Shown here: positions 17,296 to 26,142 of the stretch, one piece after another
Position numbering within the stretch: the stretch's first letter is position 1
How the letters are laid out: every line of letters begins with the position of its first letter
Assembly (NCBI RefSeq): GCF_006438725.1
Contig: NZ_RCZD01000005.1
Coordinates: 231,588-295,587, forward strand
Source of the DNA: Ewingella americana
GTDB taxonomy: Bacteria; Pseudomonadota; Gammaproteobacteria; Enterobacterales; Enterobacteriaceae
Direction: 5' to 3'
Length of the DNA: 64,000 bases
Position numbers and translations under genes: made by a program
Notes under the pieces: generated by a model
The model's input: only the letters and a program-made list of their open reading frames with translations
Databases searched by the model: none
What the model was told of the DNA's origin: nothing

Positions 17296-17976
17296 TTATA
17301 CCCGCGCCATGGCGGGAAGTGGGGACGTTATTGCTTTGCGAAAGGGGCGCACGCGGCCGACAAACATACCGGACGTCAGGGCATCGGCCAGTTTTACGAC
17401 GTGGTAGATGGCCTGTTTATTCTGCGTTTTCACTTTGCGTTTGATATTGCCCTTGTGCGAGGACACGGTCTTCTCTTTGATATTCAGGTGCTGGGAAATA
17501 TGCAGGGTGTTATGGCCTGACATCCACATTTTCAGAATATCAGCCTCGGTTCGGCTGAGGCTTACCGGTGTGAGATCTAAAACCTCGGCGTTCGTACTGG
17601 CGACTTTCACCTGCCGATTATGTTCAATCAGGCGGTAAACCAACTGGGTGCGGATAGATTTTGTCAGAATAATAATGTTGTTGCGGATCGGAATATAGTT
17701 TTGATAGTTCAGGTTTTCTTTGGAAATAAAAATGAAAAAAAGTGTCTGAGGATGCTTGTTGATCACGTCCCGTAACACTTCACCGATGGTGGGATCATAG
17801 GTGAAACTGTCTTCATTGATGAAGATGATGTCGGGAGAAAGGCCATTGCAGGATGCTTGCAGTTCGTTGATTTCCGTAAGTGAAAGAATATCTTTCTTCT
17901 TTAGTCCGTTAATTTGCAAGAGACTCTGCAATGCCAGCTGCGTGTAGTGACACTTATCCACAATGAGCGATGACAT
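17296..17976 (-). CDS. RcsA-like LuxR-type transcription regulator
   Basis: 226 residues. The C-terminal half (138-200) is a LuxR-type helix-turn-helix, with 'TVSSHKGNIKRK' at 170-181 and 'NKQAIYHVVKL' essentially as in E. coli RcsA. The N-terminal half ('DIIFINEDSFTYD', 'INKHPQTLFFIF') also matches RcsA. It is a pseudo-receiver: I do not see the acidic pocket or a phospho-acceptor layout. RcsA partners RcsB to activate capsule and colanic acid genes. This protein has about 19 extra C-terminal residues ('RPFRKAITSPLPAMARV'). E. coli rcsA lies elsewhere, beside dsrB, so this is either a relocated rcsA or a paralogue. I could not find an RcsAB box upstream. Confidence 0.75.
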   Translation of the reverse strand: MSSLIVDKCHYTQLALQSLLQINGLKKKDILSLTEINELQASCNGLSPDIIFINEDSFTYDPTIGEVLRDVINKHPQTLFFIFISKENLNYQNYIPIRNNIIILTKSIRTQLVYRLIEHNRQVKVASTNAEVLDLTPVSLSRTEADILKMWMSGHNTLHISQHLNIKEKTVSSHKGNIKRKVKTQNKQAIYHVVKLADALTSGMFVGRVRPFRKAITSPLPAMARV

Positions 17977-18495
17977 TTTTATCTACCTATTTTTATGGGC
18001 TTTGTTATCTCCCCGACTTATTTCGGTCATCCATGAAGTGAAAATGCGTAGAGGAAAAGCCTCGTTATATGAAAAAGCTTGGTGCGATGAGGCGGGATCC
18101 CGCTAAAAATGTGCAGGCCACGTCGGTAAAAATGCTGCGTGCAGACGCGTGGTTGCGGGAAATGCCTTGGGCAAAGATATAGAGTGCAAAGAAGGGGATG
18201 TAAACCGTAATGAACCTATTGGGACAAAATGGACGTTATCTGAAACAAATTGTAAGAAGTCTCAGTACCACAGGCCTCTGAGGGTGACAACTTTAAGGCG
18301 TGCGTCATCTGGTATCTGACTGCACATTGCACCACACTGTGTAAAGTTTGTGATGCCGTCAGTCGTTGGCTTCAATTTTAAACATGAATCGATTAGCGTA
18401 GAAGATGTCTATGCATAGCGGATAGTCTGTGTAGCCCCAACATACGGCGCAGCATCTGGCAGTAAGCAATACAACCAGCGAGGATAAAGGTAAGT
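17977..18495. promoter_or_regulatory. Divergent intergenic region between the rcsA-like gene and slt
   Basis: 519 bp with no credible gene. It must hold promoters for the minus-strand rcsA-like gene and for slt. I searched for an RcsAB box (TAAGATTATTCTCA type) and saw only a poor partial match, TAAGAAGTCTCA near 18255, two bases short. No strong palindrome was seen. Confidence 0.4.
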
Positions 18496-20424
18496 ATGGT
18501 CAAGGTGGACAAATGGCATTTTCTGGCAGCAGGCATGTTGTTGATAACCGTTTCCGGTGCGGTAAAAGCTGATTCCTTAGACGGACAGCGTCAGCGTTAT
18601 ATGCAAATCAAGCAGGCCTGGGACAGTAACCAAATGGATGTGGTTAATCAATTGATGCCAACCCTTGAGGACTACCCGCTTTATCCCTATCTCGAATACC
18701 GTCAACTGACGCAAAATCTGAGTGTGGCGACACCTAAGCAGATCAATGACTTCGTGAAATCCCACCCGACGCTGCCTCCGGCGCGTTCGTTGCCTTCACG
18801 ATTTGTTAATGAACTTGCCACCCGCCAGGACTGGACCGGTCTGCTTTCTTTCAGTCCGCAAGTGCCAAAACCGGTGGCAGCGCGCTGTAACTACTATTAT
18901 GCCAAATGGGTGACGGGCGACCAGAAAACCGCGCTGAATGCTGCAAAGGATATCTGGCTGACGGGTAAATCGTTACCGGGCACCTGCGACAAGCTGTTTA
19001 CCGTTTGGCAGCAGGCGGGTAATCAAACCGCGTTGACCACCCTGCAGCGTATCGGTCTGGCGATGAAAGAGGGCAACACCAATTTGGTGAGTTTCCTGGC
19101 CAAACAGCTGCCGCCTGATTACCAGACCATGCGCGATGCGCTGCTTGATCTGCAAAACAACCCGAATACCATTGAAAGTTTCGCCCGCACCGTTGGGCCG
19201 ACGGACTTCACCCGAAATGCCGTCAGCATTGCCTTTACCCGTATCGTGCGTGATGACCTGGATAATGCCCGTTCGATGTTGCCGGTCCTCGTCCGCTTAC
19301 AGAAAATGAGTGACAGCGACAAACTGGAGCTGGAAGAGACCGTGGCCTGGCGCCTGATGGGCAGTGATGCCACGCCGGAACAGGCGAGCTGGCGTGACAA
19401 CGTGATCCTGCGCAGCCACTCTACCTCGCTGGTGGAGCGTCGTATCCGCATGGCACTTGCCGCAGGCGATCAAAAGGGGCTGAGCCAGTGGATGGACCGG
19501 CTATCGGCTGACGCACAGCAGGAAGATGAATGGCGTTACTGGGAAGCCTCGGTGCTTATCGATCAGGGCAAGCGCAGTCAGGGCGAAACGATTTTACGTA
19601 AGCTGATGCAGGGCCGTGGATTCTACCCTATGGCCGCCGCGCAGAAACTGGGGGTCGCCTATCCGATGCAGGTTTCCGTTGCGACCAAGCCGGATGCCAG
19701 CATGGCGAAACTCCCAGAGATAGCCCGTGTGCGTGAGTTGATGTACTGGCACATGGACAATTTGGCCCGCACCGAGTGGACCTATCTGGTGCTAAGCCGC
19801 AGCCCTGAGCAGCAGACTGCATTGGCGCGTTATGCCTTTAATCAGAAATGGGCCGATCTCAGCGTGCAGGCCACTATCGCCGGTAAGCTGTGGGATTATC
19901 TGGAAGAGCGTTTCCCGCTGGCGTGGACACCGGAGTTCCGTCAGGCCACCAACGACAAAGGCATCACGCAAAGCTATGCGATGGCCATTGCTCGTCAGGA
20001 AAGTGCCTGGAACCCCGAGGCGCGTTCACCCGTCGGTGCCGCCGGTCTGATGCAGGTGATGCCTGCCACTGCGCAGCATACGGTGCAGATGTTCGGTATT
20101 GCCGGATACAGTAATCCCGCGCAGTTGCTGGATCCGCAAATGAATATCACCATTGGCACGAACTATCTGGAATATGTTTATCAGCAGTTTGGCCGCAACC
20201 GTATTCTTTCCAGCGCTGCCTACAATGCCGGCCCATCGCGGGTGAATACCTGGCTGGGTAATAGCGGCGGGCGTATCGATGCCGTGGCATTCGTCGAAAG
20301 TATCCCTTTCTCTGAAACACGTCGATATGTTAAAAATGTGTTGGCGTATGATGCATTTTATCGCTACTTTTTACACCAACCTGCCAAAGTGCTGACGGAT
20401 GCCGAATGGCAGAGGCGTTACTGA
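18496..20424 (+). CDS. slt: Soluble lytic murein transglycosylase Slt70
   Basis: Cleaves the MurNAc-GlcNAc bond of peptidoglycan in the periplasm, forming 1,6-anhydro ends. 642 residues (E. coli 645). The signal peptide spans 1-25 ('TVSGAVKA' then 'DS'). A long alpha-helical superhelix precedes the lysozyme-like catalytic domain, where E502 in 'IARQESAWNP' is the single catalytic acid, followed by 'SPVGAAGLMQVMPATA' and 'AYNAGP' typical of family 1 transglycosylases. ATG 18496 follows GGATAAAGGT. It is upstream of trpR, as in E. coli. Confidence 0.97.
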   Translation: MVKVDKWHFLAAGMLLITVSGAVKADSLDGQRQRYMQIKQAWDSNQMDVVNQLMPTLEDYPLYPYLEYRQLTQNLSVATPKQINDFVKSHPTLPPARSLPSRFVNELATRQDWTGLLSFSPQVPKPVAARCNYYYAKWVTGDQKTALNAAKDIWLTGKSLPGTCDKLFTVWQQAGNQTALTTLQRIGLAMKEGNTNLVSFLAKQLPPDYQTMRDALLDLQNNPNTIESFARTVGPTDFTRNAVSIAFTRIVRDDLDNARSMLPVLVRLQKMSDSDKLELEETVAWRLMGSDATPEQASWRDNVILRSHSTSLVERRIRMALAAGDQKGLSQWMDRLSADAQQEDEWRYWEASVLIDQGKRSQGETILRKLMQGRGFYPMAAAQKLGVAYPMQVSVATKPDASMAKLPEIARVRELMYWHMDNLARTEWTYLVLSRSPEQQTALARYAFNQKWADLSVQATIAGKLWDYLEERFPLAWTPEFRQATNDKGITQSYAMAIARQESAWNPEARSPVGAAGLMQVMPATAQHTVQMFGIAGYSNPAQLLDPQMNITIGTNYLEYVYQQFGRNRILSSAAYNAGPSRVNTWLGNSGGRIDAVAFVESIPFSETRRYVKNVLAYDAFYRYFLHQPAKVLTDAEWQRRY

Positions 20425-20449
20425 TTATTGGCACCTATGCTATGCTGCT

Positions 20450-20470
20450 GTACTAGTTTAATAGTATGGC
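20450..20470. promoter_or_regulatory. trp operator upstream of trpR
   Basis: GTACTAGTTTAATAGTATGGC resembles the Trp repressor operator (core CTAGTTAACTAG), lies 9 bp before the trpR start codon, and fits the known autoregulation of trpR. The right half is less perfect than the left. Confidence 0.7.
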
Positions 20471-20479
20471 AGCCATGAC

Positions 20480-20842
20480 ATGACCCAAACATTGTTAACC
20501 GACCCCGCTCTTTCCCAACAAGGCAATGAGGACTGGCAGTGCTTTATGGCGCTGCTACAGCAAGCTTTTGCAGAAAATCTGCATCAGGACCTGTTGCAAC
20601 TGCTGCTCACACCTGACGAGCGGGCTGCATTAGGGACAAGGGTGAGGATCATTCAGGAGTTGATGCGTGGTGAGCTCAGCCAGCGTGAGCTGAAAAACCA
20701 GTTGGGGGCAGGGATCGCGACGATCACCCGTGGGTCCAATGGATTGAAGAGCGCCCCTGCCGAATTGAAGGCCTGGCTGGGTACGCAACTTTTGGATTCG
20801 CATGAGCCAGTCGGTTCGCCAGGACACGGAGAACGTGACTGA
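20480..20842 (+). CDS. trpR: Trp operon repressor TrpR
   Basis: A dimeric helix-turn-helix repressor that needs L-tryptophan and controls trp, aroH, mtr and its own gene. The 120 residues include the conserved core '[45 protein letters not shown]' (about 44-88), nearly identical to E. coli. The C-terminus is about 12 residues longer than in E. coli (108 aa), ending '[12 protein letters not shown]'. ATG 20480 has only a weak ribosome site, and an out-of-frame ATG lies 5 bp upstream. It converges with yjjX, 9 bp away, with no terminator between. Confidence 0.95.
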   Translation: MTQTLLTDPALSQQGNEDWQCFMALLQQAFAENLHQDLLQLLLTPDERAALGTRVRIIQELMRGELSQRELKNQLGAGIATITRGSNGLKSAPAELKAWLGTQLLDSHEPVGSPGHGERD

Positions 20843-20851
20843 TTTCAGCGG

Positions 20852-21385
20852 TCAGTGAGTTTGTGAGCGAGCCTGGTAGATGGCGTTATGGAAGGGTGCT
20901 AGCGCCAAAATCAGAGCCTGATGATAGACGCTGGTACGGCTGAGTTTACCGGCAGTAAATATCCCGATGGCCCCACCTTTGCGTTTCACGTCATTAATTC
21001 CGGTCAATTTATCCATTTCATCACCCAATTCACTGCCTTGATTGATCTCTTGTAATATAATTTCAGGCAGCATCAGGCTGGCAGAACGTGATTCGCCGCG
21101 CTGGTGCATGTTTTCAATCACCATCCATGCGAATGTCATGTTGTCTTCGATACCGGCCTCTACGCCGACCCAGAAGTCTGCTTCGGGGCGAACCTGTCGT
21201 GCACCGATAACCCGGTGTCTTGCGCCAGTTCGTGTCTCGCTGCTGCCGATGGGTTGGTTAGGAACGCCACTGTCGACGTCAACGCCTTCGATACGGAATG
21301 CATCAGCGCCAAAAATGTCCTCAAAAGCCATTGCAATAGCTTTGATCTTTGCCGGGTTAGTGGTTGCAGCGACAACGTGGTACAT
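20852..21385 (-). CDS. yjjX: Inosine/xanthosine triphosphatase YjjX
   Basis: A house-cleaning NTPase that hydrolyses non-canonical ITP and XTP to diphosphates. 177 residues (E. coli about 170). Family marks are '[11 protein letters not shown]' at the N-terminus, '[19 protein letters not shown]', '[11 protein letters not shown]' with the metal-binding acidic residues, and '[15 protein letters not shown]'. The C-terminal end '[11 protein letters not shown]' is slightly extended. It is convergent with trpR and divergent from gpmB, matching E. coli order. Confidence 0.95.
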   Translation of the reverse strand: MYHVVAATTNPAKIKAIAMAFEDIFGADAFRIEGVDVDSGVPNQPIGSSETRTGARHRVIGARQVRPEADFWVGVEAGIEDNMTFAWMVIENMHQRGESRSASLMLPEIILQEINQGSELGDEMDKLTGINDVKRKGGAIGIFTAGKLSRTSVYHQALILALAPFHNAIYQARSQTH

Positions 21386-21436
21386 AGAGTTTTAGCATCC
21401 TTTAGCAAATTTCACGCAGTATAACGGAAAACACTC

Positions 21437-22084
21437 ATGTTACAGGTATATCTCGTCCGTCATGGCGAAACCGAATGGAACGCAGCACGTAAGATTCAGG
21501 GCCAGTCTGACAGCCCGCTGACGCCAAAAGGCGTTTTTCAGGCACAGCAGGTCGCGCAGCGCGTCCGTCATGAAGGTATCACGCATGTGATTGCCAGCGA
21601 TCTTGGCCGCACCCGTGCGACCGCACAAATCATCGCCGACGTTTGTGGCTGTGAGATGAGGGTTGAACCCCGGTTGCGCGAGCTGCATATGGGCGTGCTT
21701 GAAGAGCGCGATCTGGACAACCTGAGCGCGGAGGAAGAAGTCTGGCGTAAACAGATGGTCGACGGCACGCCAAACGGACGCATTCCTCAGGGGGAAAGCA
21801 TGACCGAGCTGGCCCTGCGTATGCGTTCAGCGCTGGACAGTTGTCTTGACTTGCCCGCAGGCAGCAAACCTTTGTTGGTCAGTCACGGTATTGCGCTGGG
21901 ATGCTTGATCAGTACCATCCTCGGGCTGGCGCCTTATGCTGAGCGTCGCCTGCGTCTACGTAACTGTTCTATCTCGCGGGTAGATCATCAGGAAAGTGCG
22001 TGGTTGGCATCGGGTTGGATAGTGGAAACAGCGGGCGATATTTCACATCTTGATCAGCCCGCACTCGATGAGCTGCAGCGTTAA
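21437..22084 (+). CDS. gpmB: GpmB (YtjC), phosphoglycerate-mutase-like phosphatase
   Basis: 215 residues of the histidine phosphatase family. 'VRHGETEWN' holds the phosphorylated H9, and 'LLVSHG' gives the second active-site H150; 'ELHMGVLEERDLD' is also family-typical. E. coli GpmB is annotated as a probable phosphoglycerate mutase, but the sequence alone indicates only a histidine phosphatase; the physiological substrate is uncertain. It lies between yjjX and rob, as in E. coli. Confidence 0.93.
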   Translation: MLQVYLVRHGETEWNAARKIQGQSDSPLTPKGVFQAQQVAQRVRHEGITHVIASDLGRTRATAQIIADVCGCEMRVEPRLRELHMGVLEERDLDNLSAEEEVWRKQMVDGTPNGRIPQGESMTELALRMRSALDSCLDLPAGSKPLLVSHGIALGCLISTILGLAPYAERRLRLRNCSISRVDHQESAWLASGWIVETAGDISHLDQPALDELQR

Positions 22085-22108
22085 TCACAGCAGCTTTATG
22101 TCGATGGA

Positions 22109-22975
22109 TTAGCGACGGATAGGGATAAGATAGTCACACTCTACTTCAGTCGGTGGTGTCGCGCTTGGCACCTCGTTCTTGGTGTAGAATCGTTCGATAT
22201 CTTGCCCCTTTCTGCGCGTCATTTTGAGTGTTGGCAGGCAGGTTCCGTAAAGCGTCAGAATAAATTCCTGCAGCAGCTCCGGCGCACCTTTGTAGTGGAA
22301 CATGGCGTATTCCCCTTCCTGCACGACAATCGGCTGACCTTCCACGTTCTCGGGTAGATGGTTTGGCTCGATAGCCGTCGTGTACAGCACTTCCTGCTCG
22401 TCGTCTTTTTCCTGACTTGGGCGGGAGTGGTGCAAACCGTACAACACCGGCGGCAGCGTTTTTGCTTCGCCAATATACTGACGCCAGAAGTGCAGGCGCA
22501 TTTCGTTACGGTAAGTCGAAATCTGTTCCAGGGTGCATGAGTAGCTTTGTGTTACACCAATCAGATGCTGTTCAGGAAGCGACATAAACTCAGGCTGTGG
22601 CAGAATGAAGGCACCGAGACGAATAGGTGGGCAGATCCCGAAGGAGTGCCAATCTTCAGAGCGGCGATACAGTGCTGGAGTTTGTGCGAATTGCTTTTTG
22701 AAGGCACGGGTAAACGTTTGCTGAGAATCAAAACGATATTGCAGAGCGATATCTAAAATTGGGCGGCTGGTCAGTCGCAAAGCGACCGCAGCTTTTGACA
22801 GTCGGCGAGCACGGATATAAGCACCAATCGCGTTACTCGTGACATCTTTAAACATCCGTTGCAGGTGCCATTTAGAATAACCGGCTTTAGCTGCGACGTT
22901 GTCGAGTGATAACGGCTGGTCTAAGTGTGTTTCTAACCAGCTGAGAAGATCACGAATGATTCCTGCTTGATCCAT
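22109..22975 (-). CDS. rob: Right-origin-binding protein Rob, AraC/XylS-family regulator
   Basis: 288 residues (E. coli 289). Residues 1-105 hold two AraC-type helix-turn-helices ('NVAAKAGYSKWHLQRMFKDVTS' and 'ILDIALQYRFDSQQTFTRAFKK'). Residues about 120-288 are the GyrI-like ligand-binding domain that sequesters Rob and senses bile salts or fatty acids in E. coli. Rob activates marbox promoters such as acrAB and micF. It is convergent with gpmB and divergent from creA. The start ATG at 22975 has GAGGAC before it on the minus strand. Confidence 0.96.
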   Translation of the reverse strand: MDQAGIIRDLLSWLETHLDQPLSLDNVAAKAGYSKWHLQRMFKDVTSNAIGAYIRARRLSKAAVALRLTSRPILDIALQYRFDSQQTFTRAFKKQFAQTPALYRRSEDWHSFGICPPIRLGAFILPQPEFMSLPEQHLIGVTQSYSCTLEQISTYRNEMRLHFWRQYIGEAKTLPPVLYGLHHSRPSQEKDDEQEVLYTTAIEPNHLPENVEGQPIVVQEGEYAMFHYKGAPELLQEFILTLYGTCLPTLKMTRRKGQDIERFYTKNEVPSATPPTEVECDYLIPIRR

Positions 22976-23184
22976 AGATCGTCCTCGTTGAACTAAGATA
23001 AATGCACAGAATGTTGACGCGGCATGATAGCAACTTTTTTCGCGTAAGACTTCTTAAGAATTTTTTGGCTATATGTGCTATTCACTGATGTTACTGAAGA
23101 TTTCATTTCTAAATTGTGAGCATGGGCTTTCTTAGCGCTGTTTTTATTTCCGTCAACGTCAGTCAACTGACGTGGAGTAACTTG

Positions 23185-23661
23185 ATGAAAAAATGTTGTA
23201 TTTTTGTACTTGGACTGTTTTTTGTTTGTGCTAATTCTGCTCATGCAGAACAGGTTGGCTCGGTCGATACCGTGTTTAAACTCTTCGGACCTGATCATAA
23301 AATTGTGGTAGAAGCTTTTGATGACCCTGATATTAAAAATGTAACCTGTTATATCAGCCGGGCTAAAACCGGTGGAATAAAAGGCGGGCTGGGTCTGGCC
23401 GAAGATACGTCAGATGCCGCCATCTCCTGTCAGCAGGTGGGACCTATCGAGCTCAGTGACAAGATTAAGCAAGGGAAAGACAAAGGAACTGTCGTTTTTC
23501 AGAAACGGACCTCGTTAGTCTTCAAGAAATTACAGGTTGTGCGTTTCTATGACGATAAACGTAATGCGCTAATTTATCTGAGCTACTCAGATAAAGTGGT
23601 GGATGGTTCACCGAAGAATGCCCTGAGCGCGGTGCCAATCATTCCCTGGGGCGCACGTTAA
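23185..23661 (+). CDS. creA: CreA, exported protein
   Basis: 158 residues (E. coli 157). Signal peptide at 1-21 ('[21 protein letters not shown]', cleavage before 'EQ'). The mature part has the family sequence '[37 protein letters not shown]' and three cysteines. The function is unknown. ATG 23185 follows TGGAG at 23173 and starts the signal peptide exactly; an in-frame ATG at 23116 is farther up. In E. coli creBCD follow; here arcA follows at once in the opposite direction. Confidence 0.93.
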   Translation: MKKCCIFVLGLFFVCANSAHAEQVGSVDTVFKLFGPDHKIVVEAFDDPDIKNVTCYISRAKTGGIKGGLGLAEDTSDAAISCQQVGPIELSDKIKQGKDKGTVVFQKRTSLVFKKLQVVRFYDDKRNALIYLSYSDKVVDGSPKNALSAVPIIPWGAR

Positions 23662-23700
23662 TTCGCCTGGTGGCGGTTCCCGGTTACACCCCAAAAAGCA

Positions 23701-23731
23701 AAGGCCAGCAGATGCTGGCCTTTTAGTTTTT
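23701..23731 (+). terminator. Terminator after creA
   Basis: AAGGCCAGCA and TGCTGGCCTT form a 10-bp stem with a 2-nt loop, then TTAGTTTTT. It may serve arcA from the other side as well. Confidence 0.85.
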
Positions 23732-23766
23732 ATTCATCAGTGCAGATAAGGTTGGCAACCTGCTGC

Positions 23767-24483
23767 TTAGTCTTCTAAGTCACCGCAGAAACGGTAGCCT
23801 TCGCCATGAATCGTCGCGATGATTTCTGGGGTATCAGGTGTCGCTTCAAAATGCTTACGGATACGGCGGATGGTCACGTCCACAGTGCGGTCATGTGGCT
23901 TGAGCTCGCGGCCGGTCATTTTCTTCAGTAAATCACCACGGGTTTGGATCTTGCCCGGGTTTTCACAGAAGTGCAGCATGGCGCGGAATTCACTGCGCGG
24001 TAATTTGTACTGCTCACCTTGTGGGCTGACCAGCGAACGGCTGTTGATGTCCAGTTCCCAACCATTGAATTTATAGCTTTCAACCAGACGGCGTTCTTCG
24101 CCGATGGAGCTCAAATTCATGGTGCGGGACAACAGGTTACGTGCACGGATAGTCAATTCACGCGGGTTGAACGGTTTGGTGATGTAATCGTCAGCGCCAA
24201 TTTCCAGGCCCAGAATTTTGTCGACTTCGTTATCGCGACCCGTCAGGAACATCAGGGCTACGCTGGCCTGTTCGCGTAATTCGCGTGCCAGCAGCAGGCC
24301 ATTTTTGCCTGGCAAGTTGATGTCCATAATGACCAGGTTAATATCGTTTTCAGACAAGATGTGGTGCATTTCTGCGCCATCATTGGCTTCATGGACCATG
24401 TAGCCTTCGGCTTCGAAAATGCTTTTTAACGTATTACGTGTCACTAACTCGTCTTCGACGATCAGAATGTGAGGAGTCTGCAT
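23767..24483 (-). CDS. arcA: ArcA, aerobic respiration response regulator
   Basis: The DNA-binding partner of the ArcB kinase; it represses respiratory and TCA genes under low oxygen. 238 residues as in E. coli. The receiver domain (1-120) has the acidic pair 'EDE', phospho-acceptor D54 in '[12 protein letters not shown]', and the conserved 'KPFNPREL'. The OmpR/PhoB winged helix fills about 135-235 ('[15 protein letters not shown]'). It starts at 24483 and has a long upstream leader region that runs opposite yjjY. Confidence 0.97.
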   Translation of the reverse strand: MQTPHILIVEDELVTRNTLKSIFEAEGYMVHEANDGAEMHHILSENDINLVIMDINLPGKNGLLLARELREQASVALMFLTGRDNEVDKILGLEIGADDYITKPFNPRELTIRARNLLSRTMNLSSIGEERRLVESYKFNGWELDINSRSLVSPQGEQYKLPRSEFRAMLHFCENPGKIQTRGDLLKKMTGRELKPHDRTVDVTIRRIRKHFEATPDTPEIIATIHGEGYRFCGDLED

Positions 24484-24582
24484 GATTGCTACCTAAGATT
24501 GCCAACAAATTGAAAATAGGAGTACAGAAGTCCTTGTTATCCCGATGAATTTTGACAGCCAAAAGGCCATCTCACTCGTTAC

Positions 24583-24726
24583 ATGACTAAAGTACGTAAA
24601 TGCGTTACTGATGCGCTTTCTTTCAACGCCAACGTCGTCGCCAGCTCGGTGAGGAAGTCCACTTTTTGTCTTCCAAAAGGGGGCATCGAATCGGCGCTTA
24701 TACTAACCCTATTAACAGCAATATAA
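24583..24726 (+). CDS. yjjY: YjjY, conserved small protein
   Basis: A 47-residue reading frame starting 'MTKVRKCVTDALSFN' and ending 'SALILTLLTAI'. It aligns from end to end with E. coli YjjY (46 residues, 'MTKVRNCVLDALSIN' to 'AVILTILTAT') and lies in the same place, divergent from arcA and before yjtD. The N- and C-terminal parts are conserved while the middle varies. The function is unknown. No good Shine-Dalgarno precedes the ATG (only AAAAGG some 19 bp away), so translation is likely but not certain. It lies on the strand opposite the probable arcA leader RNA. Confidence 0.7.
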   Translation: MTKVRKCVTDALSFNANVVASSVRKSTFCLPKGGIESALILTLLTAI

Positions 24727-25152
24727 CAGCGAGTGCCGATATTACCACCCAACAAAACTACGCTTTGTTGACATATATCAAATTCAATTGTAGCACGGTA
24801 ACAGTTTGGTGAAAAACACTTATAAGAATGCACGGTTAAGTCACATTTCACCGTTTTTGAACACGATTCAGCAGGTTAGAATAAGTTGCTTTCTAATAAA
24901 TAGAATTAGATTAAAGCATCCTTAATATCAATATGATTAATAAGGTTTAATTGTTTGTATAAGGTGTCTGAATAAGTTTCATCGTATTTATACCAGTTAA
25001 TGCCGTTTTTTCTATAAACTACTCTAATCCATTCCAGTAACTGTTAAGTTAATGTGAATTATTTGCCGTTTTTGACCCCGCGCTTTGGTAAATGAGAAAC
25101 GTCATTTAAAATCAGCAAAAGATAATGGTCAGACGTATTTCCAGAGGAACTT
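24727..25152. other. Gene-free AT-rich region between yjjY and yjtD
   Basis: Apart from the FNR-like site at 24768-24781, I see no gene or strong hairpin here. The region is AT-rich, with many TTAA and TATA runs, and likely holds the upstream arcA promoters and the yjtD promoter. Confidence 0.4.
24768..24781. promoter_or_regulatory. FNR-like site in the arcA/yjjY upstream region
   Basis: TTGACATATATCAA matches the FNR consensus TTGAT-N4-ATCAA in 9 of 10 positions. FNR is known to activate arcA in E. coli, and this site lies about 285 bp upstream of the arcA start, implying a long arcA leader. Confidence 0.6.
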
Positions 25153-25839
25153 ATGCAACTTCATATTATTTTGGTTTCACCGGCGCGGCCCGAAAATGTG
25201 GGGGCAGCTGCACGGGCAATGAAAACCATGGGGTTTGCGTCGCTGCGTATTGTGGGGAGTCAGGCACATTTACAGCCTGAAGCCGGATGGGTGGCACACG
25301 CTTCCAACGAGATCCTGCATAACGCGCTGCACTTCACGACGCTGGAAGAGGCGCTGGCCGATATTGATTTCACCGTCGCCACCACCGCCCGCAGCCGCGC
25401 ACGCTTTCACTACTACTGCACGCCGGTAGAACTGCTGGGGCAGTTGGAAGAAAAACGCCAGTGGGTGAACAACGCGGCGCTGGTATTTGGGCGTGAAGAT
25501 TCCGGGCTGACCAATGAAGAGCTGGCGCTGGCGGATGTTCTCACCGGCGTGCCGATGATGGCGGATTACCCCTCCCTCAATCTTGGGCAGGCGGTGATGG
25601 TGTTCTGTTACCAACTCGCGTCGCTCAATCAGGTCACTGCCGAATTACCGGTGGAGGCGCAAGCGGGGCAATTGACCGCGCTGCGCTCACGAATTGACCG
25701 GTTGCTGGTTGACGTAGAGGCGGCTGACGACCAAAAATTGAGCGACTGGTTACATCAGCGGCTGGGACTTTTACAGCAGCGCGATGCTGCTATGCTGCAT
25801 ACATTGCTGCATGACATCGAAAAAAAACTGGCGAAGTGA
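25153..25839 (+). CDS. yjtD: YjtD, SpoU/TrmJ-type RNA methyltransferase
   Basis: 228 residues, as in E. coli YjtD. The SPOUT methyltransferase fold is shown by 'ILVSPARPENVGAAARAMKTMGF' at the N-terminus, 'LVFGREDSGLTNEEL' for the SAM-binding knot, and 'YPSLNLGQAV' for the last motif. It is a relative of TrmJ, which 2'-O-methylates tRNA position 32, but the E. coli protein's substrate is not settled. ATG 25153 follows AGAGGAA. It lies just before the thr operon. Confidence 0.9.
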   Translation: MQLHIILVSPARPENVGAAARAMKTMGFASLRIVGSQAHLQPEAGWVAHASNEILHNALHFTTLEEALADIDFTVATTARSRARFHYYCTPVELLGQLEEKRQWVNNAALVFGREDSGLTNEELALADVLTGVPMMADYPSLNLGQAVMVFCYQLASLNQVTAELPVEAQAGQLTALRSRIDRLLVDVEAADDQKLSDWLHQRLGLLQQRDAAMLHTLLHDIEKKLAK

Positions 25840-25980
25840 TGTGAGGTATTCGACCGGGCAAGTGGTTATAAAATTGGTGATGGTGCGTTTACTCTGATTT
25901 TTTCACTGAATTTCGTCTTTTTTGGAGAGAATAATCTGTTTAGGCTGAAGGTCGCGTATCGGCTCAAAAACAGAAAAAAA

Positions 25981-26009
25981 TTGACTTGTCCTGCCTGATG
26001 CTTTAGCTA
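25981..26009 (+). promoter_or_regulatory. thr operon promoter
   Basis: TTGACT (25981-25986), a 17-bp spacer and TAGCTA (26004-26009) lie 46 bp before the leader ATG. The following TAGGG and CAGACAG stretches resemble the E. coli thr promoter and start region. Confidence 0.6.
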
Positions 26010-26055
26010 ATAGGGTCAGACAGCGTAAAAAACACAACAACAGACAGAAGAAAAA

Positions 26056-26124
26056 ATGCGAATCCTCAGCCTGAACACAACAATTATTACCACCACCGAA
26101 ACCACAGGTAACGGGGCGGGCTGA
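26056..26124 (+). CDS. thrL: Threonine operon leader peptide ThrL
   Basis: A 22-codon frame, 'MRILSLNTTIITTTETTGNGAG', rich in Thr (eight codons) and with three Ile codons. It is followed by a terminator hairpin at 26143-26180. It ends in the same 'TTGNGAG' as E. coli ThrL, though the N-terminal half differs. When charged Thr- or Ile-tRNA is short, ribosomes stall here, the antiterminator forms and thrABC is transcribed. It is preceded by AGAAG 8 bp upstream. Confidence 0.92.
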   Translation: MRILSLNTTIITTTETTGNGAG

Positions 26125-26142
26125 CGCGTACAGGAAAAACAG

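Noticed and set aside
18255-18266. Possible RcsAB box TAAGAAGTCTCA upstream of the rcsA-like gene
   Set aside because: It is two bases short of the 14-bp consensus and lies nearly 300 bp from the gene.
22993-23298. 101-codon minus-strand frame between rob and creA
   Set aside because: It overlaps creA's signal peptide region on the other strand and has no homology.
24579-24851. 90-codon minus-strand frame between arcA and yjtD
   Set aside because: It overlaps yjjY on the opposite strand, has no homology that I recognise and extends over the FNR-like site. The plus-strand yjjY frame has clear homology.
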